DNA of 64,000 nucleotides. Source: Gammaproteobacteria bacterium. GTDB taxonomy: Bacteria > Pseudomonadota > Gammaproteobacteria > Pseudomonadales > Azotimanducaceae_A. Positions 8,513 to 16,966 of the stretch are shown piece by piece. Below the pieces are notes generated by a model, which saw nothing but the letters and a program-made list of their open reading frames with translations, was not told where the DNA came from and made no database searches. The stretch lies in NCBI GenBank assembly GCA_012960755.1, contig DUAT01000163.1:5297-69296 (forward strand). The letters run 5' to 3'. Position 1 is the stretch's first letter. The number at the start of each line of letters is the position of its first letter. The position numbers and the translations under genes were made by a program.

Positions 8513-10192
8513 ATGTCGGAAGATCCTGAAAAATATCCATCTAATTTCATCCGAAACATCATCGAAAAGGATGTCGCGGACAACAGGAACAGCGGTAACG
8601 TGGTTACCCGCTTTCCGCCGGAGCCCAATGGTTATCTACACATCGGCCATGCGAAGGCGATCTGCCTGAGTTTTGGTGTCGCCAGGGAGTTTGGCGGTGT
8701 CACCTACCTGCGATTTGATGACACCAACCCGGTGAAAGAAGACACTCGCTATATTGATGCCATCAAGGAAGATATTTCCTGGCTTGGATTTGAGTGGCGC
8801 GAAGTCCGTAATGCGTCGGATTACTTTGAGCAACTTTACCAGTTTGCAGAAAACCTGATTAAGCAAGGTAAGGCTTATGTCGATTCCAGCAGTGCCGAAG
8901 AAATCCGGGTAAACAGGGGCACGTTGACTTCTGCCGGTAAAGAGAGCGCTGACAGAAGTCGGACAATTGACGAAAATCTTGATCTGTTTCGCCGTATGCG
9001 TGCCGGAGAGTTTGAAGACGGAGCGCAGGTCCTGCGACTCAAAATCGACATGGCATCACCCAACATTAATATGCGGGATCCTGCGATCTACAGGATCCTT
9101 CATACCGAGCATCATCAAACCGGTGACACCTGGTGCATCTATCCCTTGTATGACTACACCCATTGCATTTCAGATTCATTGGAGGGCATCACCCATTCGT
9201 TGTGCGATCTCAGTTTTGAAGACCATCGCCCTTTGTATGACTGGGTACTGGATGAATTGAAAATGAACTGTCATCCGCAGCAAATCGAATTCTCGCGACT
9301 CAATTTGCAGTACACCGTGATGAGCAAGCGTAAATTAAAACAACTCGTCGAAGAGAAGCTGGTGGATGACTGGGACGACCCGCGCTTGCCGACAATTGCA
9401 GGTTTAAGGCGCAAGGGGTACACACCCGCGTCCATTCGCGACTTTTGCCGCCGCATAGGCGTGACCAAGAGTGACAATAATGTAGAACTGGCATTGCTGG
9501 AGAGTTGCATCAGGGATGATCTGGGAGATACAGCACCGCGAGTCATGGGCGTACTGAACCCGCTAAAGCTGGTACTGGAAAATTACCCTGAAGACAAGAC
9601 AGAGGAACTGACCGTTGCCAATCACCCGAAAGATGAATCCATGGGGACGCGTAAGCTGTGTTTTTCCCGTGAAATCTACATCGACAGGGAGGATTTTCGC
9701 GAAGCAGCCAATCGCAAGTACAAACGACTGGTCGCAGGTGGTGAGGTCCGGTTGAGATATGGCTACGTGATTAAGGCCAATGAAGTTATCAAGGATGAAC
9801 AGGGCAACATCATCGAACTGCGCTGCAGTTATGATCCGGACACCCTGGGTAAGAATCCGGAAGGGCGAAAGGTCAGGGGGGTCATCCACTGGGTGTCTGT
9901 GCAACATGCGTTGCCCGCCGAAGTGAGATTGTATGAACCTTTGTTTACCGTCGATTTTCCCGATGCGTCTGATGAGGACTATCATGACCTGATAAATCCG
10001 ACATCCCTGACCGTTAAACAAGCCTTCGTTGAGCAAAGCCTGAAAGAGGCGACTATCGAGCAGCGGTTTCAATTCGAGCGGGAAGGGTACTTCTGTATTG
10101 ATCGCAAGCATTCAAAAACTGACGCACTGGTTTTCAACCAAATCGTCGGCCTGCGTGATTCATGGGCGAAAATAGAAAAATCATCCTCTTAA
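8513..10192 (+). CDS. glnS: Glutaminyl-tRNA synthetase
   Basis: GlnRS charges tRNA-Gln with glutamine. The 559-residue protein carries the class I signatures: [16 protein letters not shown] (HIGH at 43-46) and the KMSKS-type VMSKRKL near residue 270, followed by the anticodon-binding beta-barrels in the C-terminal half. Length agrees with E. coli GlnRS (554). Motifs such as YLRFDDTNP and [17 protein letters not shown] are typical of GlnRS rather than GluRS. Bacterial GlnRS is characteristic of gamma- and betaproteobacteria and a few other lineages, which supports the assignment of the organism. Confidence 0.98.
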   Translation: MSEDPEKYPSNFIRNIIEKDVADNRNSGNVVTRFPPEPNGYLHIGHAKAICLSFGVAREFGGVTYLRFDDTNPVKEDTRYIDAIKEDISWLGFEWREVRNASDYFEQLYQFAENLIKQGKAYVDSSSAEEIRVNRGTLTSAGKESADRSRTIDENLDLFRRMRAGEFEDGAQVLRLKIDMASPNINMRDPAIYRILHTEHHQTGDTWCIYPLYDYTHCISDSLEGITHSLCDLSFEDHRPLYDWVLDELKMNCHPQQIEFSRLNLQYTVMSKRKLKQLVEEKLVDDWDDPRLPTIAGLRRKGYTPASIRDFCRRIGVTKSDNNVELALLESCIRDDLGDTAPRVMGVLNPLKLVLENYPEDKTEELTVANHPKDESMGTRKLCFSREIYIDREDFREAANRKYKRLVAGGEVRLRYGYVIKANEVIKDEQGNIIELRCSYDPDTLGKNPEGRKVRGVIHWVSVQHALPAEVRLYEPLFTVDFPDASDEDYHDLINPTSLTVKQAFVEQSLKEATIEQRFQFEREGYFCIDRKHSKTDALVFNQIVGLRDSWAKIEKSSS

Positions 10193-10222
10193 ATACTCTT
10201 AACTAAAGAAGGAGAGTTACCA

Positions 10223-11074
10223 ATGAAGTTTGGATTAATACCCGTCAATATCGGCGTACAGTCAACGGAACAAATGATTGGCCTTGCGCAGCTTGCAGAG
10301 AGTCGTGACTTTGAATCGGTCTGGACCTTCGAACATGTGATCATTCCGATGGATTACCAGTCAAAATATCCCTACAACGAATCTGGCAAGATGGGCGCGG
10401 ATCCCGAGGCAAATCTTATCGACCCGCTTATTGCACTGGCGGCAATTGCCAGCCAGACCACGACGCTGCGACTGGGTACCGGGGTCAATATTCTCTCCCA
10501 GGTTAATCCCCTTTATATGGCAAAACAGGCGGCGAGTCTGGATATGATCTCGAACGGCCGGTTTATGTTGGGTGTGGGCATTGGCTGGCTGCGGGAAGAG
10601 TTTGAAGCCCTGGGTGTCCCTTACGAAAAACGTGGTGCGAGATTTGATGACTATGTTACCGCGATCCGAAAAGTCTGGTCCGGGGACGTGGTCGAGCACC
10701 AGAGTGAATTTGTCAGCTGGTCCAATTTCAAAAGTTATCCGATTCCTGTCCAGAATCCCATGCCCGTAGTCATGGGTGGTATCAAGGGGAAGATCCATGA
10801 GCGTATTGCTAAACACGGCAACGGCTGGTTTGCACCGACGACGGATATCAGCGAGCTCACCGGTCATATGGACAAGATCAAAACCTGCTGTGACAGCATT
10901 GACCGTGATTTCGCGGAGATTGAGATTACCTGCATGTGGCCAGGATTTGGTGGCAAGGAAGCCGTGCAGGGATTGGCAGATGCAGGTGTTCACCGATTGG
11001 TTGTTCCCCTGATGGCACTGGGTGAAGATCCTGTCGCTGGGATCAACAAGCTTGCGGACGATGTCATTGCCTGA
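10223..11074 (+). CDS. Luciferase-like (LLM class) flavin-dependent oxidoreductase
   Basis: The 283-residue protein is a bacterial luciferase-like TIM-barrel oxidoreductase of the F420/FMN type. Supporting blocks are FESVWTFEHVIIP near the N-terminus, TLRLGTGVNILSQVNPLYMAKQ in two pieces, and SNGRFMLGVGIGWLREEFEALG, the usual signature of the family. A strong GGAGAG ribosome-binding site lies 7 bases upstream of the ATG. The substrate and the choice between F420 and FMN cannot be told. The PLP-dependent dehydratase follows after 30 bases on the same strand. Confidence 0.88.
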   Translation: MKFGLIPVNIGVQSTEQMIGLAQLAESRDFESVWTFEHVIIPMDYQSKYPYNESGKMGADPEANLIDPLIALAAIASQTTTLRLGTGVNILSQVNPLYMAKQAASLDMISNGRFMLGVGIGWLREEFEALGVPYEKRGARFDDYVTAIRKVWSGDVVEHQSEFVSWSNFKSYPIPVQNPMPVVMGGIKGKIHERIAKHGNGWFAPTTDISELTGHMDKIKTCCDSIDRDFAEIEITCMWPGFGGKEAVQGLADAGVHRLVVPLMALGEDPVAGINKLADDVIA

Positions 11075-11104
11075 CCTGCGCATGATCAGCAATGTGAAGG
11101 TGTT

Positions 11105-12055
11105 ATGACGGTGAGCCTGACCATAGACATAGAGACGATCAGGTTAGCGCACGAGAGGATCAGACCCTACGTTCATCTAACGCCTGTGCTGACCAGCAAT
11201 CTCCTCAACGAGCTTGCAGGGGCGCAGCTTTTTTTTAAGGCTGAACACCTGCAGCGAGTCGGTGCTTTCAAGATGCGTGGCGCGGTGAATGTGGTTTTTT
11301 CTCTCGACCCGACAGAGGCAGAAAATGGTGTTGCCACCCATTCCTCGGGAAATCATGGTGCCGCTTTATCCTGTGCAGCCGGTTTGCGAGGAATACCCGC
11401 ATTTATCGTGGTTCCGGCGAATGCAAACCAGGTCAAGAAAGACGCGATACGATCCTATGGCGGTAAAATTATCGAGTGCGAGTCAACGCTTGCAGCCCGC
11501 CAGAAAACGTTAAACGAAGTCGTGGCTGAAACCCATGCGCTGTTTGTTCCGCCTTATGATGATGCAGGGATTATTTGCGGCCAGGGCACCGCCGCACTCG
11601 AATTGCTTGATGCGGTTCCTGATCTGGATTCGTTGATAACACCCGTCGGTGGTGGCGGTCTGTTAGCAGGGTCAGCCACGGCCGCAAAAGGCCTCGGTGA
11701 AACAGGTGTCTATGGCGCCGAACCGGAACAGGCGGACGATGCCTATCGTTCGTTCAAAAGCGGCGTCCGGGTGACCGAGCATACGCCTGAGACGATGGCC
11801 GATGGATTGCAAACCACGCTGGGGGCATTGAATTTTGAAATCGTGCGGGAAAAGGTGGATGACATTCTGCTTGTCAGTGAGACAGAAATTGTCAGTGCAA
11901 TGCGACTTATCTGGACTCGAATGAAACAGGTGGTTGAACCCTCGTCAGCCGTCACACTTGCCGCTGTGCTGAGAAATCCAGACACCTTCAGGAATAAAAA
12001 AGTAGGCCTGATCCTCACAGGAGGCAATGTCGATCTGGATCACCTGCCTTTTTGA
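11105..12055 (+). CDS. Threonine/serine dehydratase-like PLP enzyme
   Basis: This 316-residue fold-type II PLP enzyme has the cofactor lysine in AFKMRGA (Lys56), the phosphate/substrate loop SSGNHGAA and the glycine-rich GGGGLLAG motif that binds the PLP phosphate. Its length is that of the catalytic domain alone, without the regulatory ACT domain of biosynthetic IlvA, so it belongs with catabolic threonine dehydratases, serine racemases or hydroxyaspartate dehydratases; these cannot be separated here. An AAGG element lies before the ATG. It is convergent with the small selenoprotein candidate downstream. Confidence 0.88.
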   Translation: MTVSLTIDIETIRLAHERIRPYVHLTPVLTSNLLNELAGAQLFFKAEHLQRVGAFKMRGAVNVVFSLDPTEAENGVATHSSGNHGAALSCAAGLRGIPAFIVVPANANQVKKDAIRSYGGKIIECESTLAARQKTLNEVVAETHALFVPPYDDAGIICGQGTAALELLDAVPDLDSLITPVGGGGLLAGSATAAKGLGETGVYGAEPEQADDAYRSFKSGVRVTEHTPETMADGLQTTLGALNFEIVREKVDDILLVSETEIVSAMRLIWTRMKQVVEPSSAVTLAAVLRNPDTFRNKKVGLILTGGNVDLDHLPF

Positions 12056-12135
12056 CGACAGAATCTGCATGTCTGTCTGGCGGCGATTCCCGATGGACTG
12101 CTCGGTACATTGCGACAGATTCTGCAGGAAACTGT

Positions 12136-12360
12136 TTAACCGCGATTCCTGATGATATCAGGGATCTCTCCCGGCTCCGGAAACCGGTGCAGACTGTACT
12201 TGGAAAACAGCAATTCTCCGTCGACCACAACGTCGAATATCCCGTTGCCTTCACCTGACAGTGTTGCTTTCACGCCAAAATCTGATTCCAGTTCCGCCGC
12301 CAGACTGGCCGCGTTGGGTTTGTAATTTCACTGTGCGCAGTAGTGTATCTCGACATTCAT
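12136..12360 (-). CDS. SelW/Rdx-like selenoprotein with in-frame UGA (Sec)
   Basis: Reading from ATG 12360 gives MNVEIHYCAQ, then a TGA (12328-12330), then NYKPNAASLAAELESDFGVK and onward to TAA at 12136-12138, 74 residues in all. The Cys8-Ala-Gln-TGA11 pattern puts the stop codon exactly where Rdx-family (SelW/SelT/SelH-like) proteins have the redox Cys or Sec of their CxxC/CxxU motif. The downstream sequence is a complete thioredoxin-like ending (GIFDVVVDGELLFSK, then RFPEPGEI), which argues against a random stop. A GAGAGA ribosome-binding site precedes the start and a SECIS-like hairpin follows the UGA. Role: probably a small thiol/selenol redox protein. Most gene finders would miss or split it. 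It needs selenocysteine machinery (selA, selB, selC, selD) elsewhere in the genome. Confidence 0.85.
12295..12313 (-). promoter_or_regulatory. Candidate bacterial SECIS element
   Basis: Directly after the in-frame UGA the minus strand folds into CGCGGCCA-GTC-TGGCGGCG: seven of eight positions pair (one G-G mismatch), with the three-base loop GTC. The apical loop begins with G and starts 22 bases after the UGA. Bacterial SECIS elements are known to need a short apical loop with a G in the first two positions at roughly 16-37 bases from the UGA, so the hairpin fits. Confidence 0.65.
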
Positions 12361-12380
12361 GTTGATCTCTCTCAGTTTGG

Positions 12381-12634
12381 TTAGGATGTAGATGAAGCAG
12401 TAGCGGGTTTGTGAAACTCGATGACGTTGTCGGCAGGTTCAGCTTTATGTTATCAGAGCCATTCAGGATGAAATTGATATTAACACCTGAGGGATGTTCC
12501 ATTATCGCAACGGGTTCAGGTCCGACGGGTCCGACAATAAACTCGAAGCCGAGCTTTTCGTAAAATTCCCGGGTGATCCCAAGGTGGCTCACCCGTAGGC
12601 CAACATGATTGATTCCCGTGATTTCTTTCATCAA
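12381..12634 (-). pseudogene. VOC (glyoxalase/bleomycin resistance) family pseudogene
   Basis: The N-terminal half is intact: GINHVGLRVSHLGITREFYE and GPVGPEPVAIMEHPSGVNIN, typical of a vicinal oxygen chelate protein of about 130 residues. After NGSDNI the frame turns to nonsense, while the neighbouring frame reads AEPADNVIEFHKPA before TAA at 12381; a DPDxNVIEFH block is the normal C-terminal end of these proteins. About 60 residues in the middle (the second beta-alpha-beta module up to the last strand) are missing and the two ends are out of frame. This is an internal deletion with frameshift, so no functional enzyme is expected. It lies 20 bases upstream of the selenoprotein gene on the same strand and may still supply its promoter. 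Confidence 0.75.
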
Positions 12635-12653
12635 ACAACGACCCTCGACGGTG

Positions 12654-13295
12654 TTAAATCACAACCAGCCACAGGGCCGCACCGGTTAAATAGCCAAACA
12701 CCTGGCCCCGGTCCCCGGCACCGCTGTTGAGTTGATTGTTAAGTTCCGTTTGCGGATCACCACCCTGCAGGGTACGCATAATGACGGGTATCTCGAACAC
12801 ACAAACGCTGATAGCCCTGGCAACAACGATCGCCAGCAGGGTGACCCGGCCAGCGTTGTCCAAAGGTACCAGTAAAAATACCAGGAAAACCAGCAGCCAG
12901 TTGCCAATGGGACCCCCGAGACTCATGGAGATAAACTGACGCCTGCTGTTCTTCTCGAAGTTAAAGCCAAACAGAAACTGATTTTTTATCTCTCGAACCA
13001 TGGGCGAGTAGGATTTTGAGATTCTGGCTCCGGCGAAGTGCCCCCATTCATGGAATATGACAGCCAGAAATGATCCGGCGACCAGTGCATTGATGATGCT
13101 GACAATATTGGCTATCAGCAGATCCGTGGTTACGAACCATGTGTCCGCAGCGGCCCAGAGCGTAATCAAAGCCAGGGCGGCAATGCCGTGGTACTTTCCT
13201 GCCTGCCTGAACCGCTGCCAGTCCGACATTTTTGGCGCCGTACCGGAAGCTGTGCTTTGTATCTCAGTTGTTGTAGTGGTTGCGGCTTCAGACAT
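12654..13295 (-). CDS. M50-like membrane metallopeptidase family protein
   Basis: The 213-residue protein starts with a Thr-rich soluble tail (about 1-30) and then has several membrane segments. A zinc-binding HEWGH (residues 82-86) lies within the second hydrophobic segment, as in M50/site-2 protease-type proteins, and a GGPIGNWLL block follows at about residue 132. The canonical third-ligand NPDG motif is not obvious, so proteolytic activity is uncertain. It stands alone between the VOC pseudogene and the glyA regulatory region and is divergent from glyA. The target, if any, is unknown. Confidence 0.7.
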   Translation of the reverse strand: MSEAATTTTTEIQSTASGTAPKMSDWQRFRQAGKYHGIAALALITLWAAADTWFVTTDLLIANIVSIINALVAGSFLAVIFHEWGHFAGARISKSYSPMVREIKNQFLFGFNFEKNSRRQFISMSLGGPIGNWLLVFLVFLLVPLDNAGRVTLLAIVVARAISVCVFEIPVIMRTLQGGDPQTELNNQLNSGAGDRGQVFGYLTGAALWLVVI

Positions 13296-13460
13296 GGATC
13301 TACCCCTGATGGTGGTATAGGGGATTATTGCATAGTCGGGCAGGGACTATCGAGGGCGGGACGATTCAGGCTAGGGAGTATCGTGACACTGGAATGAAAC
13401 TCTTGTTCATTATGAGTTATTGCGGTTTTAATTCACGGGTCACACGGTTAGAATTCGCTC

Positions 13461-13578
13461 CTTCACATGACTGGCGATTTACCGGTAAATCCGGTATCAG
13501 GTGGGATTAACCACCGGGAAGTGTGAGGTAATCCTCGACTACAGAGAAATGCCGTTCGCCTGGGCGCCCACACTTAAG
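13461..13578 (+). ncRNA. ZTP/ZMP (pfl) riboswitch upstream of glyA
   Basis: The leader of glyA contains the conserved core of the pfl/ZTP riboswitch: ACTGGCG (13470-13476), a variable GATTTACCGGTAAATC hairpin, GGTGG/CCACC closing a small loop (13500-13515), the following CCGGGAAGTGTG segment, and the distal GCCGTTCGCCTGGGC block (13551-13565). CTTCACA (13461-13467) can pair with TGTGAGG (13522-13528) as P1, and GGCG (13473-13476) with CGCC (13557-13560) as the pseudoknot. This family senses ZTP/ZMP, which accumulates when 10-formyl-THF is short, and raises one-carbon genes; glyA is a known target class. A palindromic TGGGCGCCCA follows, so the expression platform may act on the glyA ribosome-binding site. 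Confidence 0.88.
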
Positions 13579-13597
13579 AATCTTTGGGAGAATGCCC

Positions 13598-14857
13598 ATG
13601 ACATCCAATCTCGACTATTTAAAGAAGAATGACCCTGCCGTGTATAGCGCCTTGGAAGGCGAACAAGAACGACAGCGTGCCGGTATTGAGCTCATTCCGT
13701 CGGAAAATTACACTTTCCCTGAGGTACTCGCCTCACTGGGTAGCGTGTTTACCAATAAATATTCGGAAGGCTACCCTGGTCGTCGTTACTATGGTGGTCA
13801 GGAATTTACCGACCAGATAGAAAACCTGGCGAGGGAGCGCGCCAAGGTCGTTTTCCGATGTGAGCATGCCAACGTCCAACCCCTCTCCGGTTCTGCCATG
13901 AACCAGGCTGTATACCTGGGTTTGCTGGAGCCCGGAGATACCATTATGGCCATGGATCTTTCCCACGGCGGACATTTGACCCACGGTGCCCCTGTTTCCC
14001 ATATGGGGAAACTGTTTAATTTCGTTCGTTACGTAACCAATCCGGTAGATGGCTCCATAGACTTTGACAAGGTGCGGGAAGACGCGATCAAGACCCAACC
14101 TAAAATGATTCTCGCCGGTTACACGTCCTACCCTCGGGATATTGATTACGTTAAGTTCAAGGAGATAGCAGACGAAGTCGGTGCAATCACCATGACCGAT
14201 GCCTCACACTTTGGCGGCCTGGTGGCGGGTGGTGCGATGAAGAACCCGTTCGACTTTGGCTTTGACATTGTGACAACCACTACTCATAAAAGCTTAAGGG
14301 GTCCGAGAGGCGGCATGGTGCTGTGCAAGAAGGAGTTTGCCTCTAAGATCGACAAGTCAGTGTTTCCAGGCTTGCAGGGCGGGCCGCATATGAACGTTAT
14401 TGCCGCTATTGCCTCCACTCTTTTACTGGCCCAGGGAGACGACTTTAAACAGTATGCAGCGCAGGTGTTAAAAAACGCGAAGACACTGGCCCAGGCTTTA
14501 ATGGATCGACAAGCCACCCTGGTCACCGGTGGCACCGACAATCATATGATGGTCGTTGACACAACGATCAGCTACGGCATCAATGGTAAGGTAGCGGAGG
14601 AAGTGTTGGACAAGGCCGCTATCACAACCAATAAACAGATTATTCCTGACGATCCTAATCCGCCGTTGCGGCCCAGTGGCATCCGCATTGGCACCCCGGC
14701 AGCAACAAGCCGCGGCATGGTCGAAAGCGATATGGAGCAGTTGGCAACCTGGATAGTCAGTTGCCTGCAGGATCCTGAAAACGAGAAGAAGCTCAAGGAT
14801 ACCCGGGCAGAAGTCGAAGCGTTCTGCCGACAATTTCCCGTACCAGGGCTGGAGTAA
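13598..14857 (+). CDS. glyA: Serine hydroxymethyltransferase
   Basis: SHMT interconverts serine and glycine with tetrahydrofolate and is the main one-carbon source. The PLP lysine is Lys231 in TTTTHKSLRGPRGG; other hallmarks are IELIPSENYT, SEGYPGRRYYGG, QPLSGSAMNQAVY and IRIGTPAATSRG. I choose the ATG at 13598 (419 residues) because GGGAG lies 7 bases before it; the in-frame ATG at 13592 sits one base after that element. Length is close to E. coli GlyA (417). Expression is probably controlled by the ZTP riboswitch in its leader. A HAD hydrolase gene follows 7 bases after the stop and is likely co-transcribed. Confidence 0.97.
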   Translation: MTSNLDYLKKNDPAVYSALEGEQERQRAGIELIPSENYTFPEVLASLGSVFTNKYSEGYPGRRYYGGQEFTDQIENLARERAKVVFRCEHANVQPLSGSAMNQAVYLGLLEPGDTIMAMDLSHGGHLTHGAPVSHMGKLFNFVRYVTNPVDGSIDFDKVREDAIKTQPKMILAGYTSYPRDIDYVKFKEIADEVGAITMTDASHFGGLVAGGAMKNPFDFGFDIVTTTTHKSLRGPRGGMVLCKKEFASKIDKSVFPGLQGGPHMNVIAAIASTLLLAQGDDFKQYAAQVLKNAKTLAQALMDRQATLVTGGTDNHMMVVDTTISYGINGKVAEEVLDKAAITTNKQIIPDDPNPPLRPSGIRIGTPAATSRGMVESDMEQLATWIVSCLQDPENEKKLKDTRAEVEAFCRQFPVPGLE

Positions 14858-14864
14858 CAGAACT

Positions 14865-15551
14865 GTGGTCAAGGGCGTTCTGTTTGATTTTTTCGGAACG
14901 CTCGTGAATTACAATCCTGATCGCACGTCCCAGACCTACGAGGCGACATTTGAGGTCTTGACATCACTCGGTGTGCGTCAGGATTATCAGTTTTTCCTGT
15001 CCACCTCTGACAACCTGTTTGATCGCTTTATGGCTGAGTCAGAAGCAACACAAACCGAGTTTTCCATGCAGCAGGTATTTCAGGTGCTAATGGACCTGCT
15101 TGAAGTACCTGTCAAGCAAAGTGAGCTCGATCTGCTGTCAGAAAGTTATACCATCGAGTGGGCAAAAAGTGTTGAACCCATCCCCGGTGTGAAACGATTC
15201 CTGTCAAATTTGTCCCAACAGTTTAGACTGGGGCTGATTACCAACACTCACTACACACCAATGATCTATCGACTACTGGGTGAGATGGATATTGAAGAAC
15301 TGTTTGAAATTGTCTTTACCTCGGTTGATCATGGTAAATCTAAACCTCATCCTGCAATATTCAGTGATGCACTGACGCGGATGGATATTTCGGCAGCGGA
15401 TGTGGTTTATGTGGGCGATAGTTACCAGGCAGATTACAAGGGAGCGACCGCAATAGGTATTAACTGCTACCTGATTGGAAAACACGCCAGGGTTCCAGTG
15501 GAATATCAGATACCTACGGTTCTTGATCTGCCGTTACATCGGTTAAAATAA
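14865..15551 (+). CDS. HAD-superfamily hydrolase
   Basis: The 228-residue protein has the four HAD motifs: the nucleophile aspartate in FDFFGTLV (residues 7-14), ITNTHYTP as motif II, KSKPHPAIF with the motif III lysine, and VGDSYQADYKGA as motif IV. An alpha-helical cap lies between motifs I and II (about 20-95), as in subclass I haloacid dehalogenase/phosphoglycolate phosphatase-like enzymes. It starts at GTG 14865, seven bases after glyA. Substrate is unknown; a small phosphorylated metabolite is likely. The position in front of the phosphoesterase/kinase/ATP-grasp set may be meaningful. Confidence 0.88.
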   Translation: MVKGVLFDFFGTLVNYNPDRTSQTYEATFEVLTSLGVRQDYQFFLSTSDNLFDRFMAESEATQTEFSMQQVFQVLMDLLEVPVKQSELDLLSESYTIEWAKSVEPIPGVKRFLSNLSQQFRLGLITNTHYTPMIYRLLGEMDIEELFEIVFTSVDHGKSKPHPAIFSDALTRMDISAADVVYVGDSYQADYKGATAIGINCYLIGKHARVPVEYQIPTVLDLPLHRLK

Positions 15552-15642
15552 CCAGGAGCCTTGGGCCGTTACAAGTCTCGTATCTGGTAGCGGATTTCAA
15601 CAACGCAGGCAGTGGAAGCAGCGATAAGAGAGAGGATTTTTT

Positions 15643-16965
15643 GTGTCGACAGAGTCTGATAGTGAGTCTGCCATACCTGGGAAGGAATTCTTCCTGCCAA
15701 CCAAGCGCCAGGTTTGGCCAAGAAAAGATGGTTCCCTGAAAGAAATCCCCGCGGACCAGGACGACTTTCCCCATGATCAGGTCACGAAATATACACAGAG
15801 TCAAAAGTGGCAATGGTCGGGTCAAAGGGTTTTCTTCTTCTGTGATCTTCATGCCGATGCGGACGCTTTTCTACTATCCCTCGTTGCATCCGGTGGCGTC
15901 GTAAGAACCGGTAAAGGTGACGGTGATTTTAAATTGACTACGATGGCCAAAGAAGCACTGTTTATTGTCGGCGGCGACTGTTTCGACAAGGGGCCGAGTA
16001 CGCTTCGATTGTTGGATGTCATTTACCAACTGAAACAGAAAGGTGCAAAGCTGATTTTGCTGGCAGGCAATCACGATGTGCGTACCTACCTTGGTGTTTT
16101 TTATGCCGAGACGAAAGAACCTTTATTTGATCACCTGTTTGTTCGATTGGGGAAAAAAAGTGCGCCTCTGCTGAAGGAAATTTACCAGCGATTCGTCAGT
16201 ACCGCGGAGGCTCCAAACAAGGTAAATGGCCCGAATAGTGCCGTTGCAAAAGCGATATTGTACCCTGATGAAAACTGGGCTGCCAAGTTCCCAGGAGTCG
16301 CAAAAGACTGGATGAACCGGCCGAAGCTGGCAAAGGAAATTCGAAGGGTAAAAGAAAAATCAATCCAGTTTGAGCAGGAACTCGATGAGTTGGACTTGAG
16401 TTTCAGCCAGGCTTTCCTGGCCATTGAAAAATTCAAGCAACTGTTCCTTCAACCTGGCGGCAAGTACTTCTGGTTCTATGACAGTATGGAACTGGTACAT
16501 CGGGAGGGCTCTTACCTGTTCCTCCACGCCGGGCTGGATGATGCGCTGGCGGATCAGATATCAAAAGGCATAGCGGGCGTCAACCGGGAGTTTCGGCAGG
16601 CGTTGATTGACGATCCGTTCTCACTTTACCATGGCATCATAGGTAACGCATTTCGGACCAAGTACAGAGGTCCGGACGACGACTTCACCAGCGCAGGTGC
16701 GGACGATTTGCATGAAGCGGGTATTCACGCCGTGGTGCACGGTCACCGAAATAATGGCTATGGACAACGGGTCTTACTACGACGTGGCATGATGAATTTC
16801 GAATGTGATACCACACTGGACAGAAATACCAGACTTCAAGAAGGCCTGACAGGGATTGGTACAGCCGTGGTTATTTTTGAACCGGACGGTACGGTGCAGG
16901 GGATAAGCCGTGATTATCCATACATCAAAGTCTTTAATCCTGGTTATTCGGGCGGAGCCCGCTGA
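15643..16965 (+). CDS. Calcineurin-like (PPP-type) metallophosphoesterase
   Basis: The 440-residue protein carries the metal-site motifs of the phosphoprotein phosphatase/metallophosphoesterase fold in order: FFCDLHADADAF, VGGDCFDKGPSTLRLLD, LLAGNHDVR, FLHAGLDD and AVVHGHR. A helical insertion of roughly 170 residues (about 150-280) separates the GNHD block from the FLHAG block, longer than in simple phosphoesterases. The GTG start at 15643 has AGAGAGGA upstream. Only one base separates its stop from the next gene, a PhoU/kinase fusion, so phosphatase and kinase are almost certainly made together and may act on the same substrate; that last point is inference. Confidence 0.88.
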   Translation: MSTESDSESAIPGKEFFLPTKRQVWPRKDGSLKEIPADQDDFPHDQVTKYTQSQKWQWSGQRVFFFCDLHADADAFLLSLVASGGVVRTGKGDGDFKLTTMAKEALFIVGGDCFDKGPSTLRLLDVIYQLKQKGAKLILLAGNHDVRTYLGVFYAETKEPLFDHLFVRLGKKSAPLLKEIYQRFVSTAEAPNKVNGPNSAVAKAILYPDENWAAKFPGVAKDWMNRPKLAKEIRRVKEKSIQFEQELDELDLSFSQAFLAIEKFKQLFLQPGGKYFWFYDSMELVHREGSYLFLHAGLDDALADQISKGIAGVNREFRQALIDDPFSLYHGIIGNAFRTKYRGPDDDFTSAGADDLHEAGIHAVVHGHRNNGYGQRVLLRRGMMNFECDTTLDRNTRLQEGLTGIGTAVVIFEPDGTVQGISRDYPYIKVFNPGYSGGAR

Positions 16966-16966
16966 T

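Noticed and set aside
12251..12634. A 127-codon continuous reading frame on the minus strand through the VOC gene and into the selenoprotein gene
   Set aside because: Only its first part (to about NGSDNI) is glyoxalase-like; the rest is out of frame with both the VOC C-terminus and the selenoprotein, so it was split into a pseudogene and a separate gene.
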